DNA of 50,738 bases, taken from assembly GCF_001885095.1 (NCBI RefSeq), contig NZ_LZDD01000001.1, positions 1,082,136 through 1,132,873 on the forward strand, given 5' to 3'. The number at the start of each line of letters is the position of its first letter. The first letter of the stretch is position 1. The stretch is from Streptococcus bovimastitidis (lineage in GTDB: Bacteria > Bacillota > Bacilli > Lactobacillales > Streptococcaceae). Below, piece after piece: positions 18,410-26,425 of the stretch. Under the pieces are notes generated by a model, which worked only from the letters and a program-made list of their open reading frames with translations, was not told the origin of the DNA and did no database searches. The position numbers and the translations under genes are program-made.

Positions 18410-21058
18410 TTATTTAAGACGACCTGGTCTTTCAGCATAACCATAGTAAGCATCAGCCATGATTTCTTTCATATCAGCAACTAATGGCAAGCGTGGGTTA
18501 GCAGGTGAACATTGGTCTTCATAAGCAAGAAGAGCAATTTCATTTAAGCTATCCATCCATTCTTTTTCATCGATACCTTGATCTTTAAAGTTCATCTTGA
18601 TACCAACTTTAGTACCCAAGTCATAGATGGCTTGTGCATATGAAGCAACTGCTTCTTCTGGAGTTGAGCAAGGTAAACCTAACATACGAGCGATATCTTG
18701 GTATTTTTCATCAGCTTTCCAGTAGTTGTATTTAGGCCAAGTAGCTGTTTTAGCTGGACGAGTACCATTGTAACGAACCACATATGGAAGAAGGATAGCA
18801 TTGGTACGACCGTGAATAGTGTGGTGTACCCCGCCAATTTTATGCGCCATTGAGTGGCTCATTCCGAGGAAAGCATTAGCAAAGGCCATACCCGCCATGG
18901 TTGATGCATTATGCATTTTTTCACGAGATTCGAAATCAGCTTCTTTAACAGAACGTTCTAAGTTTTCAAAGACAATCTTAATAGCTTGAAGAGCAAGTCC
19001 GTCAGTAAAGTCGTTAGCTAATTGAGAAACGTAAGCTTCAGTCGCGTGAGTCAAGACATCCATACCAGTATCAGCAGCGATAAAGCCTGGAACTGTAAGT
19101 ACTAATGATGGGTCAACAATGGCAATTGTTGGTGTCAATGAGTAGTCAGCGATTGGGTATTTACGGTTGTTTTTCTTATCAGAGATAACTGCAAAAGGTG
19201 TTACTTCAGAACCAGTACCTGATGTTGTAGGGATAGCAATGAATTTTGTTTTCTTACCAAGTTCAGGGAATTTGAAGGCACGTTTACGGATATCCATGAA
19301 TTTTTGAACGAGGTCACGGAAGTCAACTTCTGGTTGTTCGTAGAATAACCACATCACTTTAGCAGCATCCATTGGAGAACCACCACCAAGTGCAATGATT
19401 GTATCTGGTTCAAATGAACGCATTAATTCAGTACCTTTTTGAACAGTTGTGATATCTGGATCAGGCTCAACATCTGCAAAAATTTGGTAAACAACTTTGT
19501 TACGACGAAAGTCTAATTGTTCAATAATTTTATTCAAGAAACCAAGTTCAACCATGGCATGGTCAGTAACGATCATAACACGTTCAACATCACGAGCTTT
19601 TTGTAAGTATTGAATAGAATCACGTTCGAAGTATGTTTTTGAAGGAACTTTAAACCATTGCATATTATTTCTACGTCTTCCTACTTTTTTGATATTTAAG
19701 AGGTTGATAGCACTAACGTTATCACCTACAGAGTTACGTCCATATGAACCACATCCTAATGTTAATGATGGGATAAATGCATTATAAACGTCACCAATAC
19801 CACCAAATGTTGAAGGTGAATTCCAAATGATACGCATTGCTTTCATTTCAGTACCGAAACGTTTAGCAAGTTCTTCATCTTTAGTATGGATCGCAGCTGA
19901 GTGACCAAGTCCGTTAAATTCAACCATTTGACGCGCTTTTGTAAGACCATCTTCAGTTGAATCAGCTTTAAGAACAGCAATGACTGGAGAAAGTTTTTCA
20001 CGTGTTAACGGTTCTTTAACACCAACTTCAGCACATTCAGCAGCTAAGATATTAGTTCCTTCTGGAACTGTAAAGCCAGCTTGTTCAGCAATCCAAGTTG
20101 CTGGTTTACCAACAATGTCAGCATTCAATTTAGCACCAGCACAGTTTTTGCTGTTAGCTTTCGCACCAAAACAGAATTCTTCAAGAAGGGCTTTCTCTTT
20201 TTTATTAACAAAGTAAGTTTTATATGATTTGAATTCTTCAACAAATTCATTGTAGATTTCTTTATCAATGATAACAGCTTGTTCAGAAGCACAAACCATT
20301 CCATTATCAAATGATTTAGACATAACGATGTCATGAGCCGCTTGTCGGATATCAGCTGATTTTTCTACGTAAGCAGGAACGTTACCAGCACCAACCCCAA
20401 GGGCAGGTTTACCACAAGAGTAAGCTGCACGAACCATTGCATTACCACCAGTAGCAAGGATAGTTGCAATACCATCATGGTTCATCAAGGCTCCAGTTGC
20501 TTCCATTGAAGGTTTTGTAATCCATTGGATACAGTTTTCAGGAGCACCAGCGGCAATCGCTGCATCGCGAACAATTTGAGCTGCGTGAGCTGAAGATTCT
20601 TGAGCTGATGGGTGGAAACCAAAGACAATTGGATTACGTGTTTTCAAAGCAATCAATGATTTAAAGATTGCTGTTGATGTTGGGTTTGTTGTTGGTGTAA
20701 CCCCACAGATAACGCCGACAGGTTCAGCAATTAAGGTTAAACCAGTTGTATCATCTTCTTCAATAATACCTACAGTTTTTGTATGACGCATGTTGTTAAC
20801 AACGTGTTCACAAGCAAATAAGTTTTTAGTTGCTTTATCCTCAAAGACTCCACGTCCAGTTTCTTCAAAAGCATGCATTGCAAGAATACCGTGAGCATCT
20901 AAAGCAGCAACAGAAGCTTTAGCAACAATATAGTCAACTTGTTCTTGATTTAATTGACGAAATTCTTCTAAGGCAACAAGACCTTTTTGAACAAGCTCAT
21001 CAACATGTTTTTGAGCTTCTTCCATTTTTTGTTCTGGTGTTAATTTAGCTTCAACCAT
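18410..21058 (-). CDS. adhE: Bifunctional acetaldehyde-CoA/alcohol dehydrogenase AdhE
   Basis: Two-domain fermentative enzyme that reduces acetyl-CoA to acetaldehyde and then to ethanol, oxidising two NADH; it forms long cytoplasmic filaments (spirosomes). The 882 residues have an N-terminal aldehyde dehydrogenase (catalytic Cys in NGMVCASEQAVI, about 252-263) and a C-terminal iron-type alcohol dehydrogenase. The latter shows GGGSPMDAAK, TTSGTGSEVTPFAVI and HSMAHKIGGVHHTIHGRTNAILL, which supplies iron-ligand His residues. The ATG follows AAGGAG. It is a single gene, with Rex-like sites in its promoter that fit NADH-responsive control. No adhP gene follows it here. Confidence 0.97.
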   Translation of the reverse strand: MVEAKLTPEQKMEEAQKHVDELVQKGLVALEEFRQLNQEQVDYIVAKASVAALDAHGILAMHAFEETGRGVFEDKATKNLFACEHVVNNMRHTKTVGIIEEDDTTGLTLIAEPVGVICGVTPTTNPTSTAIFKSLIALKTRNPIVFGFHPSAQESSAHAAQIVRDAAIAAGAPENCIQWITKPSMEATGALMNHDGIATILATGGNAMVRAAYSCGKPALGVGAGNVPAYVEKSADIRQAAHDIVMSKSFDNGMVCASEQAVIIDKEIYNEFVEEFKSYKTYFVNKKEKALLEEFCFGAKANSKNCAGAKLNADIVGKPATWIAEQAGFTVPEGTNILAAECAEVGVKEPLTREKLSPVIAVLKADSTEDGLTKARQMVEFNGLGHSAAIHTKDEELAKRFGTEMKAMRIIWNSPSTFGGIGDVYNAFIPSLTLGCGSYGRNSVGDNVSAINLLNIKKVGRRRNNMQWFKVPSKTYFERDSIQYLQKARDVERVMIVTDHAMVELGFLNKIIEQLDFRRNKVVYQIFADVEPDPDITTVQKGTELMRSFEPDTIIALGGGSPMDAAKVMWLFYEQPEVDFRDLVQKFMDIRKRAFKFPELGKKTKFIAIPTTSGTGSEVTPFAVISDKKNNRKYPIADYSLTPTIAIVDPSLVLTVPGFIAADTGMDVLTHATEAYVSQLANDFTDGLALQAIKIVFENLERSVKEADFESREKMHNASTMAGMAFANAFLGMSHSMAHKIGGVHHTIHGRTNAILLPYVVRYNGTRPAKTATWPKYNYWKADEKYQDIARMLGLPCSTPEEAVASYAQAIYDLGTKVGIKMNFKDQGIDEKEWMDSLNEIALLAYEDQCSPANPRLPLVADMKEIMADAYYGYAERPGRLK

Positions 21059-21082
21059 TAATATTTTCTCCTTAAAAGTAAC

Positions 21083-21100
21083 TTGTTAAAAGTTTCACAA
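21083..21100 (-). promoter_or_regulatory. Rex-like operator, downstream site of adhE
   Basis: TTGTTAA-AAGT-TTCACAA is an 18-base inverted repeat very close to the Rex consensus (TTGTGAA-N4-TTCACAA). It lies between the predicted start site and the adhE ATG, where a bound NADH-sensing Rex repressor would block elongation. Confidence 0.7.
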
Positions 21101-21116
21101 TTTATTTACATGATTT

Positions 21117-21155
21117 ATTATAACATAAATCGAAAGTTTGTAAATAGTTTCACAA
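21117..21155 (-). promoter_or_regulatory. adhE promoter with overlapping Rex-like operator
   Basis: An extended -10, TGT-TATAAT, ends at 21117 on the minus strand. TTGTAAA-TAGT-TTCACAA at 21138-21155 is a second 18-base Rex-like site over the -35 region. A partial third match, TTGTGAA then TTTTCAA, is at 21161-21178. Two or three operators around the promoter predict tight redox repression. Confidence 0.7.
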
Positions 21156-21188
21156 GAAAATTGTGAACTTTTTTTCAAACTTTTTTGT

Positions 21189-21220
21189 GCAAAAAAATAA
21201 GACCCTTTAAAGGCCTTATT
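21189..21220 (-). terminator. Terminator of the acyltransferase operon
   Basis: AATAAGGCC (21220-21212) and GGTCTTATT (21204-21196) pair around a TTTAAAG loop, followed by a run of T on the minus strand. It overlaps the stop codon of the acyltransferase gene and separates it from adhE. Confidence 0.75.
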
Positions 21221-22994
21221 TTGCGTGCTTTTTAGCAGCTTTTTCAATAGACGATTTAATAGTATTTACATAGAGATCTGCTCCCTTTGTATCTGCATCG
21301 CTATAATGGACCCCATCAGTTCCAACCCAAATATCTGGATTTGAAACAGCAACTTGATACCAGTCAGCAATCGTCACATAAGAATATTTCTTAGCCAAAC
21401 GCAATTCATAATTCCGAACTTCTGCTACCTGAGCCAAGTTATTAGCGTTGTATGGTGACACAATAATCAAACGACTACCTTTTGGTAAATCTTTAATAAA
21501 CTCTTGCAAGTCTGACTTGTAATTATCAAGCGAGTTAACCCCTACAGCTAATACTGTTGTTTTGGATAAAGAATTGCTCTTTATACGATTGTCATAAATC
21601 TCATATGCAAGCGAGAAATTACGACTAACGGCAGCATCAAGCTGCGCTGCTGGCATAATTTTAGCGAAAGCCGCTTGCGATCTCAAGGCAACAGAGTCCC
21701 CAATAATGCTGACATCACTAAGCGCATTAGCATCCCCCGCAGCCAGCGTATGGGTCCGGTTGATATTGCTTTGACTTTGTTGCAAGCCACCAACCAACAA
21801 ATCTGTTTCAAACTTGCCGACAGCTGGAGCTGTCATTGACCGACCCAACATTAAGATGAAGAGAGCCAAAACAGCCAATGCCATCCATTTTAAGTAGGGT
21901 GTCAAATCCAACTTCAAACCAAAGAGATTTGGTTTCTTACCCGCAATCAGTGGCTCTGCCACATAATAAGAAATGGAAGCAAATAAGAATGAGAAGAAGG
22001 TGGTTAAAATCACCGCAAGCCAGTTAGGCATTAATTGACTAAAAATAATATAGAAAGGCCAATGGAAGAGGTAAACCCCATAACTGACATCCGCAATATA
22101 AGTTATGACTTTTGGCTCTTCTAACTCAGGTGTTTGGTCATTTAAAACACGCGCCGCATAAATCATCACTGCCGTAAAGAGACTGGCTAAAACAAAACCA
22201 AAAAGGTATGTAAAGAGATGATCAAAATTCAAGGTTAGAGTTAAGAGGAAGAGAAGGGCGAAGGCACCAGCCATAAAGCCAATCACATATTTTTTAGGCC
22301 AGAGACGCACATTTTTTTGGAAACGGATAGTCGTATCCTTGATCCCAGAAATAGTAGCAAACATGGCACCAATGAAGAAAGGAAAAACGTGAGCAATACT
22401 TGAAAAGTAAATTAATGAGAAGTTATTAACCAAAAATGCTCTTACAAACATGGTTAAGAAACTAATGACAAAGAAGGCACTTGAAACAATAAAGAGCATA
22501 CCTCTAAATTGTTTATCGCTCTGTTGACGTTGCCCTAAATACCAAACCAAGAGACCCCATAAAATATAAAAATGAACCTCAATGGCTAAACTCCAAGTAT
22601 GAACAAAGAGGTGGGGAATAAACTGACTCTCATAACTAGAGCCGGTTAAAATCTCATAGAAGTTGGTCGTAAAACCAAGTGTCGCCGCAATCTGGTGACC
22701 AATACTAGCTACAAAGTCGCTCTTAACCAAAAAGGTAAAGGGTATAACTAGGAGGACCATTAAAACAAGAGGCGGAACAATCCTGTAAAAACGTCTACGG
22801 TAGAAACCTAGAAGATCAATCTTATTATTTTTAGCATATTCATCAATTAATAAGGCCGTAATCAGGAAACCAGAAAAAGTGAAGAAGACATCAACCCCAA
22901 TGAAGCCACCTGGAAAACTATTCTTAAAAAAGTGATAGAGTAAAACTAAAAGTAGTCCCGTTACCCTAATAAAAGAAAACCATTTTATTCTCAT
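21216..22994 (-). CDS. OatA-like acyltransferase with C-terminal SGNH domain
   Basis: The 592 residues have an N-terminal acyltransferase-3 membrane domain with about ten or eleven hydrophobic segments. It starts KWFSFIRVTGLLLVLLYHFF and GVDVFFTFSGFLITALL. An extracellular SGNH-hydrolase domain carries the serine motif SIIGDSVAL (about 427-435) and the D-x-x-H motif GTDGVHYS near 565. This arrangement is that of OatA, which O-acetylates peptidoglycan and protects against lysozyme; other surface-polymer acetylation is possible. Its ATG overlaps the stop of the MORN gene (ATGA), so the two are translationally coupled. Confidence 0.88.
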   Translation of the reverse strand: MRIKWFSFIRVTGLLLVLLYHFFKNSFPGGFIGVDVFFTFSGFLITALLIDEYAKNNKIDLLGFYRRRFYRIVPPLVLMVLLVIPFTFLVKSDFVASIGHQIAATLGFTTNFYEILTGSSYESQFIPHLFVHTWSLAIEVHFYILWGLLVWYLGQRQQSDKQFRGMLFIVSSAFFVISFLTMFVRAFLVNNFSLIYFSSIAHVFPFFIGAMFATISGIKDTTIRFQKNVRLWPKKYVIGFMAGAFALLFLLTLTLNFDHLFTYLFGFVLASLFTAVMIYAARVLNDQTPELEEPKVITYIADVSYGVYLFHWPFYIIFSQLMPNWLAVILTTFFSFLFASISYYVAEPLIAGKKPNLFGLKLDLTPYLKWMALAVLALFILMLGRSMTAPAVGKFETDLLVGGLQQSQSNINRTHTLAAGDANALSDVSIIGDSVALRSQAAFAKIMPAAQLDAAVSRNFSLAYEIYDNRIKSNSLSKTTVLAVGVNSLDNYKSDLQEFIKDLPKGSRLIIVSPYNANNLAQVAEVRNYELRLAKKYSYVTIADWYQVAVSNPDIWVGTDGVHYSDADTKGADLYVNTIKSSIEKAAKKHAK

Positions 22995-23392
22995 TTTTGA
23001 TAAATCCCCTGCTTAAAGGTTCCTTTATAAACCTTACTATTATTTGCATTTAAAGTGCCTTTACCGTCAACCTGACCCTTTTTAAATTGACCCTTATAAG
23101 ACCAACCGCTACTTGCCTTATAAGTCCCTTGACCATTAAACTGACCATCACGGAAGTTGCCGACATAAGTGTCACCATTAGCAAAAACCAATTTCCCTTT
23201 GCCATTCATCCGGTGATTAACAACAGCACCATTATACTTAATCTTACCATGATCAAAACTCAAAGCTGCCTGTGATTGATGTTTAAGGGTCAATACAGAT
23301 AAACCACAAACCACCAACACAATAAGAGTCACAATTTCAAGTTGGACTCTGGTAATCTTTATATTCTTAAAAAATGTCCTGATATTTTCCAT
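22991..23392 (-). CDS. Membrane-anchored MORN-repeat protein
   Basis: From the ATG at 23392 the product is 133 residues. It has one N-terminal hydrophobic segment (LEIVTLIVLVVCGLSVL, about 18-34), then three to four MORN repeats of the form G-x-Y-x-G-x-F-x-x-G-x-x-x-G-x-G. Examples are NGDTYVGNFRDGQFNGQGTY and SGWSYKGQFKKGQVDGKGTL. A TTG four codons upstream overlaps the phosphatase stop and is an alternative start. It lies between a phosphatase and an OatA-like enzyme. The repeats are probably outside the cell and may contact the cell wall or the acyltransferase, but the function is unknown. Confidence 0.75.
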   Translation of the reverse strand: MENIRTFFKNIKITRVQLEIVTLIVLVVCGLSVLTLKHQSQAALSFDHGKIKYNGAVVNHRMNGKGKLVFANGDTYVGNFRDGQFNGQGTYKASSGWSYKGQFKKGQVDGKGTLNANNSKVYKGTFKQGIYQK

Positions 23393-23400
23393 GACTACTT

Positions 23401-23844
23401 TCAACTCAAATCTTTATTATTTTTAATCTTACTTAACCAATTCTGACAACCCTCAGTTACCAAGGCATAGGTTTCCTCAAAATCGCCCGTGTACCAAGGA
23501 TCTGGAACCCCATTCTCGTTGAAGAGAAAGATTTTCTCATCCCAGCGACCAGCTGAAAGAGCCAACAAATCACTGACATTATTCTGGTCCATACCAAGCA
23601 CTAAATCAAAGTACTCCATATCCTCCAGACTAATCTGCTGTGAGGTCTTACTACTATTATAGGGAATAGCATAGCGCCGCAGAATATTTTGGGTACCATG
23701 ATGAATCGGATTCCCGTGTTCCCAATTGGAAGTGCCACGGCTTTCAATTAGTAAATTTTCTTGAAGATCTAGTGATTTCATTACAAATTCTGCCATTGTC
23801 GAACGACAAATGTTACCTAGACAAACAAAACAAACTTTTTTCAT
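23401..23844 (-). CDS. Low-molecular-weight protein tyrosine phosphatase
   Basis: Small cytoplasmic phosphatase that removes phosphate from phosphotyrosine. The active-site loop C8-LGNIC-R14-S is at the N-terminus (MKKVCFVCLGNICRS), and the general acid is in VPDPWYTGD (about 115-123). The 147 residues are the normal length. The start chosen (23844) has AGGAGG nine bases upstream; a longer frame to 23889 adds an unlikely extension. It heads a unit with the MORN and acyltransferase genes, with the next gene overlapping or abutting its stop. Confidence 0.92.
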   Translation of the reverse strand: MKKVCFVCLGNICRSTMAEFVMKSLDLQENLLIESRGTSNWEHGNPIHHGTQNILRRYAIPYNSSKTSQQISLEDMEYFDLVLGMDQNNVSDLLALSAGRWDEKIFLFNENGVPDPWYTGDFEETYALVTEGCQNWLSKIKNNKDLS

Positions 23845-24122
23845 TCCTAAACACCTCCTTTTCATTATAACAGAATATCGGCAAAGCACCGAAAAATCCC
23901 CTTATTATTTTCAATTTTTTCCAAAAAAAGAGAGCAAAATAAAACTTCTTACTTTCTTACTTTTTAAAGTATTTTTCAGAAATTAGAACAAAAAAGCCCA
24001 CCATTAGCCATCTTATGCAGAATAACAAAAAAAGCTTTATTTTTTCTTAAGTAATTTGTAAAATTGGATTATTTTATTTAATCTTATGAAGTCAAAAGAA
24101 CTCATATAATTCTGACAAAGAT
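23845..24122. other. A/T-rich gap upstream of the phosphatase gene
   Basis: About 280 bases without a supported gene. It is A/T-rich, with homopolymer runs and a short direct repeat (CTTACTTTCTTACTTT, about 23950-23966). I could not choose a convincing promoter for the phosphatase unit from it. Confidence 0.5.
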
Positions 24123-24151
24123 AAAAAAGAAGCTGAGTTAAACTCAACTTC
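24123..24151 (-). terminator. ruvB terminator
   Basis: GAAGTTGAGTT (24151-24141) and AACTCAGCTTC (24139-24129) pair almost perfectly, followed by TTTTTT on the minus strand. It lies about 70 bases after the ruvB stop. Confidence 0.8.
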
Positions 24152-24221
24152 CTAAATTGATAGCTAAAAAAAACTAAGCTACTGATTTCCGTTTAAGTTA
24201 TCTTATGAACACGATCTAAAA

Positions 24222-25220
24222 TTATTGACTGTTATACGGATAATGCAGATGGTCGTAAGCTTTTTGCGTAGCCACCCGACCCGTCCGCGTCCTCATAATG
24301 AAACCTTTTTGAATCAAATATGGTTCATACATATCTTCAACCGTGTCACGTTCTTCAGCGATATTGACCGAAAGTGTTCCTAAACCAACTGGGCCACCAT
24401 TATACATTTCAATCATAGTTCTTAAGATTTTCTGATCGACATAATCTAGTCCTTCATGATCGACATCCAACATGGCTAAAGCCTTATCCGTAATCTCTTT
24501 GGTGATGACACCATCACCCATAATTTGAGCATAGTCACGCACACGTTTTAAAAGACGGTTAGCAATACGGGGAGTGCCACGACTACGGCGAGCCAATTCA
24601 TGAGCCGCTTCTTGAATAATTTCCATCTCAAAAATATCAGAAGTCCGTTCAATGATTTCCGTTAAATCATCAACTTGGTAATATTCCATATGACCTGTGA
24701 TTCCAAAACGGGCCCGTAAAGGATTAGATAACATCCCTGCACGAGTTGTTGCCCCAATTAAGGTAAAAGGTGGCAATTCTAGATGGACACTACGGCTAGT
24801 ATCACCTGCACCAATCATAATATCAATATAGAAATCTTCCATGGCACTGTAAAGCACTTCTTCAACTGCCATAGGCATGCGGTGAATCTCATCAATAAAA
24901 AGGACATCACCTGGTTCTAGGTCATTTAAAATAGCAACCAAGTCCCCAGACTTTTCAATGGCCGGGCCTGATGTCTGTTTCAAATTAACGCCCAATTCAT
25001 TGGCAATAACAAATGCCATGGTTGTTTTCCCCAAACCTGGAGGGCCAAAAAGGAGAACGTGATCCAATGATTCATCACGCATCTTTGCAGCTTCAATAAA
25101 GATGGACAGCTGGTCCTTGACCTTATCCTGTCCAATGTATTCTCTTAAATATTGCGGGCGTAAAGTTCTTTCTACCAGTTCTTCATCACCCATTACATCG
25201 TTATCTAAAATTCTAGTCAT
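24222..25220 (-). CDS. ruvB: Holliday junction branch-migration helicase RuvB
   Basis: Hexameric AAA+ motor that drives branch migration of Holliday junctions with RuvA. From [20 protein letters not shown] the product is 332 residues, the usual size. Walker A is GPPGLGKTT (59-67) and Walker B with DEIH is at 107-113. The winged-helix C-terminal part contains [16 protein letters not shown] and [13 protein letters not shown]. The longer in-frame start at 25280 would overlap comS and lacks family support. There is little ribosome-binding site, and an extended -10 box lies immediately upstream. Confidence 0.95.
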   Translation of the reverse strand: MTRILDNDVMGDEELVERTLRPQYLREYIGQDKVKDQLSIFIEAAKMRDESLDHVLLFGPPGLGKTTMAFVIANELGVNLKQTSGPAIEKSGDLVAILNDLEPGDVLFIDEIHRMPMAVEEVLYSAMEDFYIDIMIGAGDTSRSVHLELPPFTLIGATTRAGMLSNPLRARFGITGHMEYYQVDDLTEIIERTSDIFEMEIIQEAAHELARRSRGTPRIANRLLKRVRDYAQIMGDGVITKEITDKALAMLDVDHEGLDYVDQKILRTMIEMYNGGPVGLGTLSVNIAEERDTVEDMYEPYLIQKGFIMRTRTGRVATQKAYDHLHYPYNSQ

Positions 25221-25226
25221 GCCCTT

Positions 25227-25235
25227 ATTATAGCA
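25227..25235 (-). promoter_or_regulatory. Extended -10 (TGC-TATAAT) directly upstream of ruvB
   Basis: On the minus strand TGC-TATAAT spans 25235-25227 and only six bases (AAGGGC) separate it from the ruvB ATG at 25220. A start site at the usual distance would fall on the A of the ATG. The ATTCAT (rc ATGAAT) at the -35 position is weak. This suggests a leaderless ruvB transcript in addition to read-through from comS. Confidence 0.55.
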
Positions 25236-25251
25236 CAAAGCTAGGGACCAT

Positions 25252-25350
25252 TCATCCGATAGACCACCAATCTTTTTCAATCATGGTTGTAGCTGCTTTA
25301 GCCAATAAGATTGCCAGTAAAAGTAGGGTGTATTTGTATTTTTTGAACAT
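25252..25350 (-). CDS. comS: ComS pheromone precursor (WW-type XIP)
   Basis: A 32-codon [23 protein letters not shown] then [12 protein letters not shown], that I found by reading the gap after comR. It has the basic N-terminus and hydrophobic middle of a secreted prepeptide, and the double tryptophan near the C-terminus that defines type II ComS/XIP pheromones in pyogenic, bovis and mutans streptococci. By family precedent the active peptide is probably the last 7-9 residues (for example EKDWWSIG), taken up by the Opp/Ami permease to bind ComR. AGGAGG precedes the ATG, and a ComR box and TATAAT lie upstream. It is immediately downstream of comR and upstream of ruvB. Confidence 0.93.
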   Translation of the reverse strand: MFKKYKYTLLLLAILLAKAATTMIEKDWWSIG

Positions 25351-25375
25351 AAGGTTCCTCCTTTATTTTTTTAAC

Positions 25376-25381
25376 ATTATA
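25376..25381 (-). promoter_or_regulatory. comS promoter -10 (TATAAT)
   Basis: A perfect TATAAT on the minus strand lies 19 bases downstream of the ComR palindrome and 25 bases upstream of the comS ATG. No good -35 is seen, and the ComR box occupies that region, as expected for a promoter that depends on ComR-XIP. Confidence 0.85.
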
Positions 25382-25400
25382 CCGACTAAGGCAAAAAAAT

Positions 25401-25422
25401 AACATGACATCAATGTCATGTT
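25401..25422 (-). promoter_or_regulatory. ComR-binding box (perfect inverted repeat)
   Basis: AACATGACAT-CA-ATGTCATGTT is a 10-bp perfect inverted repeat with a 2-base centre. It matches the type II ComR box pattern (AACANGACA...TGTCNTGTT) known from Streptococcus. The first two bases of the comR stop codon are inside it, so the operator overlaps the comR coding end. ComR bound to XIP would activate comS from here. Confidence 0.92.
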
Positions 25423-26326
25423 ACTGAGCTTGGTCATTATCCCAACTTTCTTTTAAGCGTTGGACCAGATAAGCATCCGTCAAGGTCTTAGCATAAATGA
25501 TCGACTGACGATAATAATAAGCAGCTTTTCGACTATCCTTCATAAAGAATAAACAATAACGCCATTCATACATATAATAGATGGGCATGCGTTGGAAGTC
25601 TTGCGTAATGGTCATAATACGCCGGCAAACATCTAATAAGCGTCGAATTTTTTGATACTCTTTCAACTCTAAGCCAACGTATATAGACGTTAAAAGAACA
25701 TTATTAAGTAAGAAAAGATCCTTGAAATCCAATTCTTCCTCTAATTTCAAGAGTTTGCTTGTAAAGCAATTAAAAATAGCTAAATCAAAAAGTTCTTCCT
25801 GAAAGTTGGAGACCAGACCACAAGTTAAATAGAGGTCAATCAGGAAAATATCATTCAGGCTAAAGCCCTTTTTCTTTCGAATTTGAGCGATGTATTCCTG
25901 TAAAAGCTCCTTACCATAATTAATATCCCCACTCTGATAGACATCAAAACGTGATTGCAAGAGATCAATGATCAATTTCTCTTCCTCAGGCAAATGATCG
26001 TAGTAATTCTCAAAAATATCATCAAATTGAGCCTCTCTTTTTGAAAGACTTTGCTCATTCATATAAGTTGGCTGACGGAGGATACAATACTTTAATTCTT
26101 TATAGCGTTTGGGCAAAACCAGTTGGTCAGGATCAATTAATTCGGAAACAGGTAGAGCTAGTTGTTTGGCGATAAATTGGACCTTGGCAAGGGTTGGTAT
26201 GGATTGACTTTTTTCAATACGGGCCAGTTGACGAGTAGACAGCTGAGATTCATCCCCGCAAAGCGCTTCGCGGGTTAAGCCCCTATCTGTCCTAAGTTTA
26301 CGGATCTTTTCCCCAAGTTGCTGCAT
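25421..26326 (-). CDS. comR: ComR, Rgg-family competence regulator
   Basis: Cytoplasmic receptor for the XIP pheromone; the complex activates comS and sigX (comX), starting competence. The 301 residues have an N-terminal XRE-type helix-turn-helix (LGEKIRKLRTDRGLTREALCGDESQLSTRQLARIEKSQSIPTLAK, 4-48) and a C-terminal all-helical TPR region that binds the peptide. Position between purB and comS/ruvB is the same as in other pyogenic streptococci. The ATG has AGGAG upstream and its own promoter TTAACA-17-TATAAT. It is intact, so the switch is probably functional. Confidence 0.93.
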   Translation of the reverse strand: MQQLGEKIRKLRTDRGLTREALCGDESQLSTRQLARIEKSQSIPTLAKVQFIAKQLALPVSELIDPDQLVLPKRYKELKYCILRQPTYMNEQSLSKREAQFDDIFENYYDHLPEEEKLIIDLLQSRFDVYQSGDINYGKELLQEYIAQIRKKKGFSLNDIFLIDLYLTCGLVSNFQEELFDLAIFNCFTSKLLKLEEELDFKDLFLLNNVLLTSIYVGLELKEYQKIRRLLDVCRRIMTITQDFQRMPIYYMYEWRYCLFFMKDSRKAAYYYRQSIIYAKTLTDAYLVQRLKESWDNDQAQ

Positions 26327-26354
26327 TCAGAACTCCTAATCATTTTTTTATCTA

Positions 26355-26383
26355 ATTATAACATTTTTGACATCTTTTGTTAA
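26355..26383 (-). promoter_or_regulatory. comR promoter (TTAACA-17-TATAAT)
   Basis: TTAACA at 26378-26383 and TATAAT at 26355-26360 on the minus strand have a 17-base spacer and lie about 29 bases before the comR ATG. No ComR box overlaps it, so comR appears to be expressed basally. Confidence 0.7.
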
Positions 26384-26398
26384 TTTTAAAAGAAACAA

Positions 26399-26425
26399 AA
26401 AAAATAAGGACTCATCCTTATTTTT
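26399..26425 (-). terminator. purB terminator
   Basis: AAAAATAAGGA and TCCTTATTTTT flank a 4-base loop, followed by T on the minus strand, directly after the purB stop. It separates the purine transcript from comR. Confidence 0.8.
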
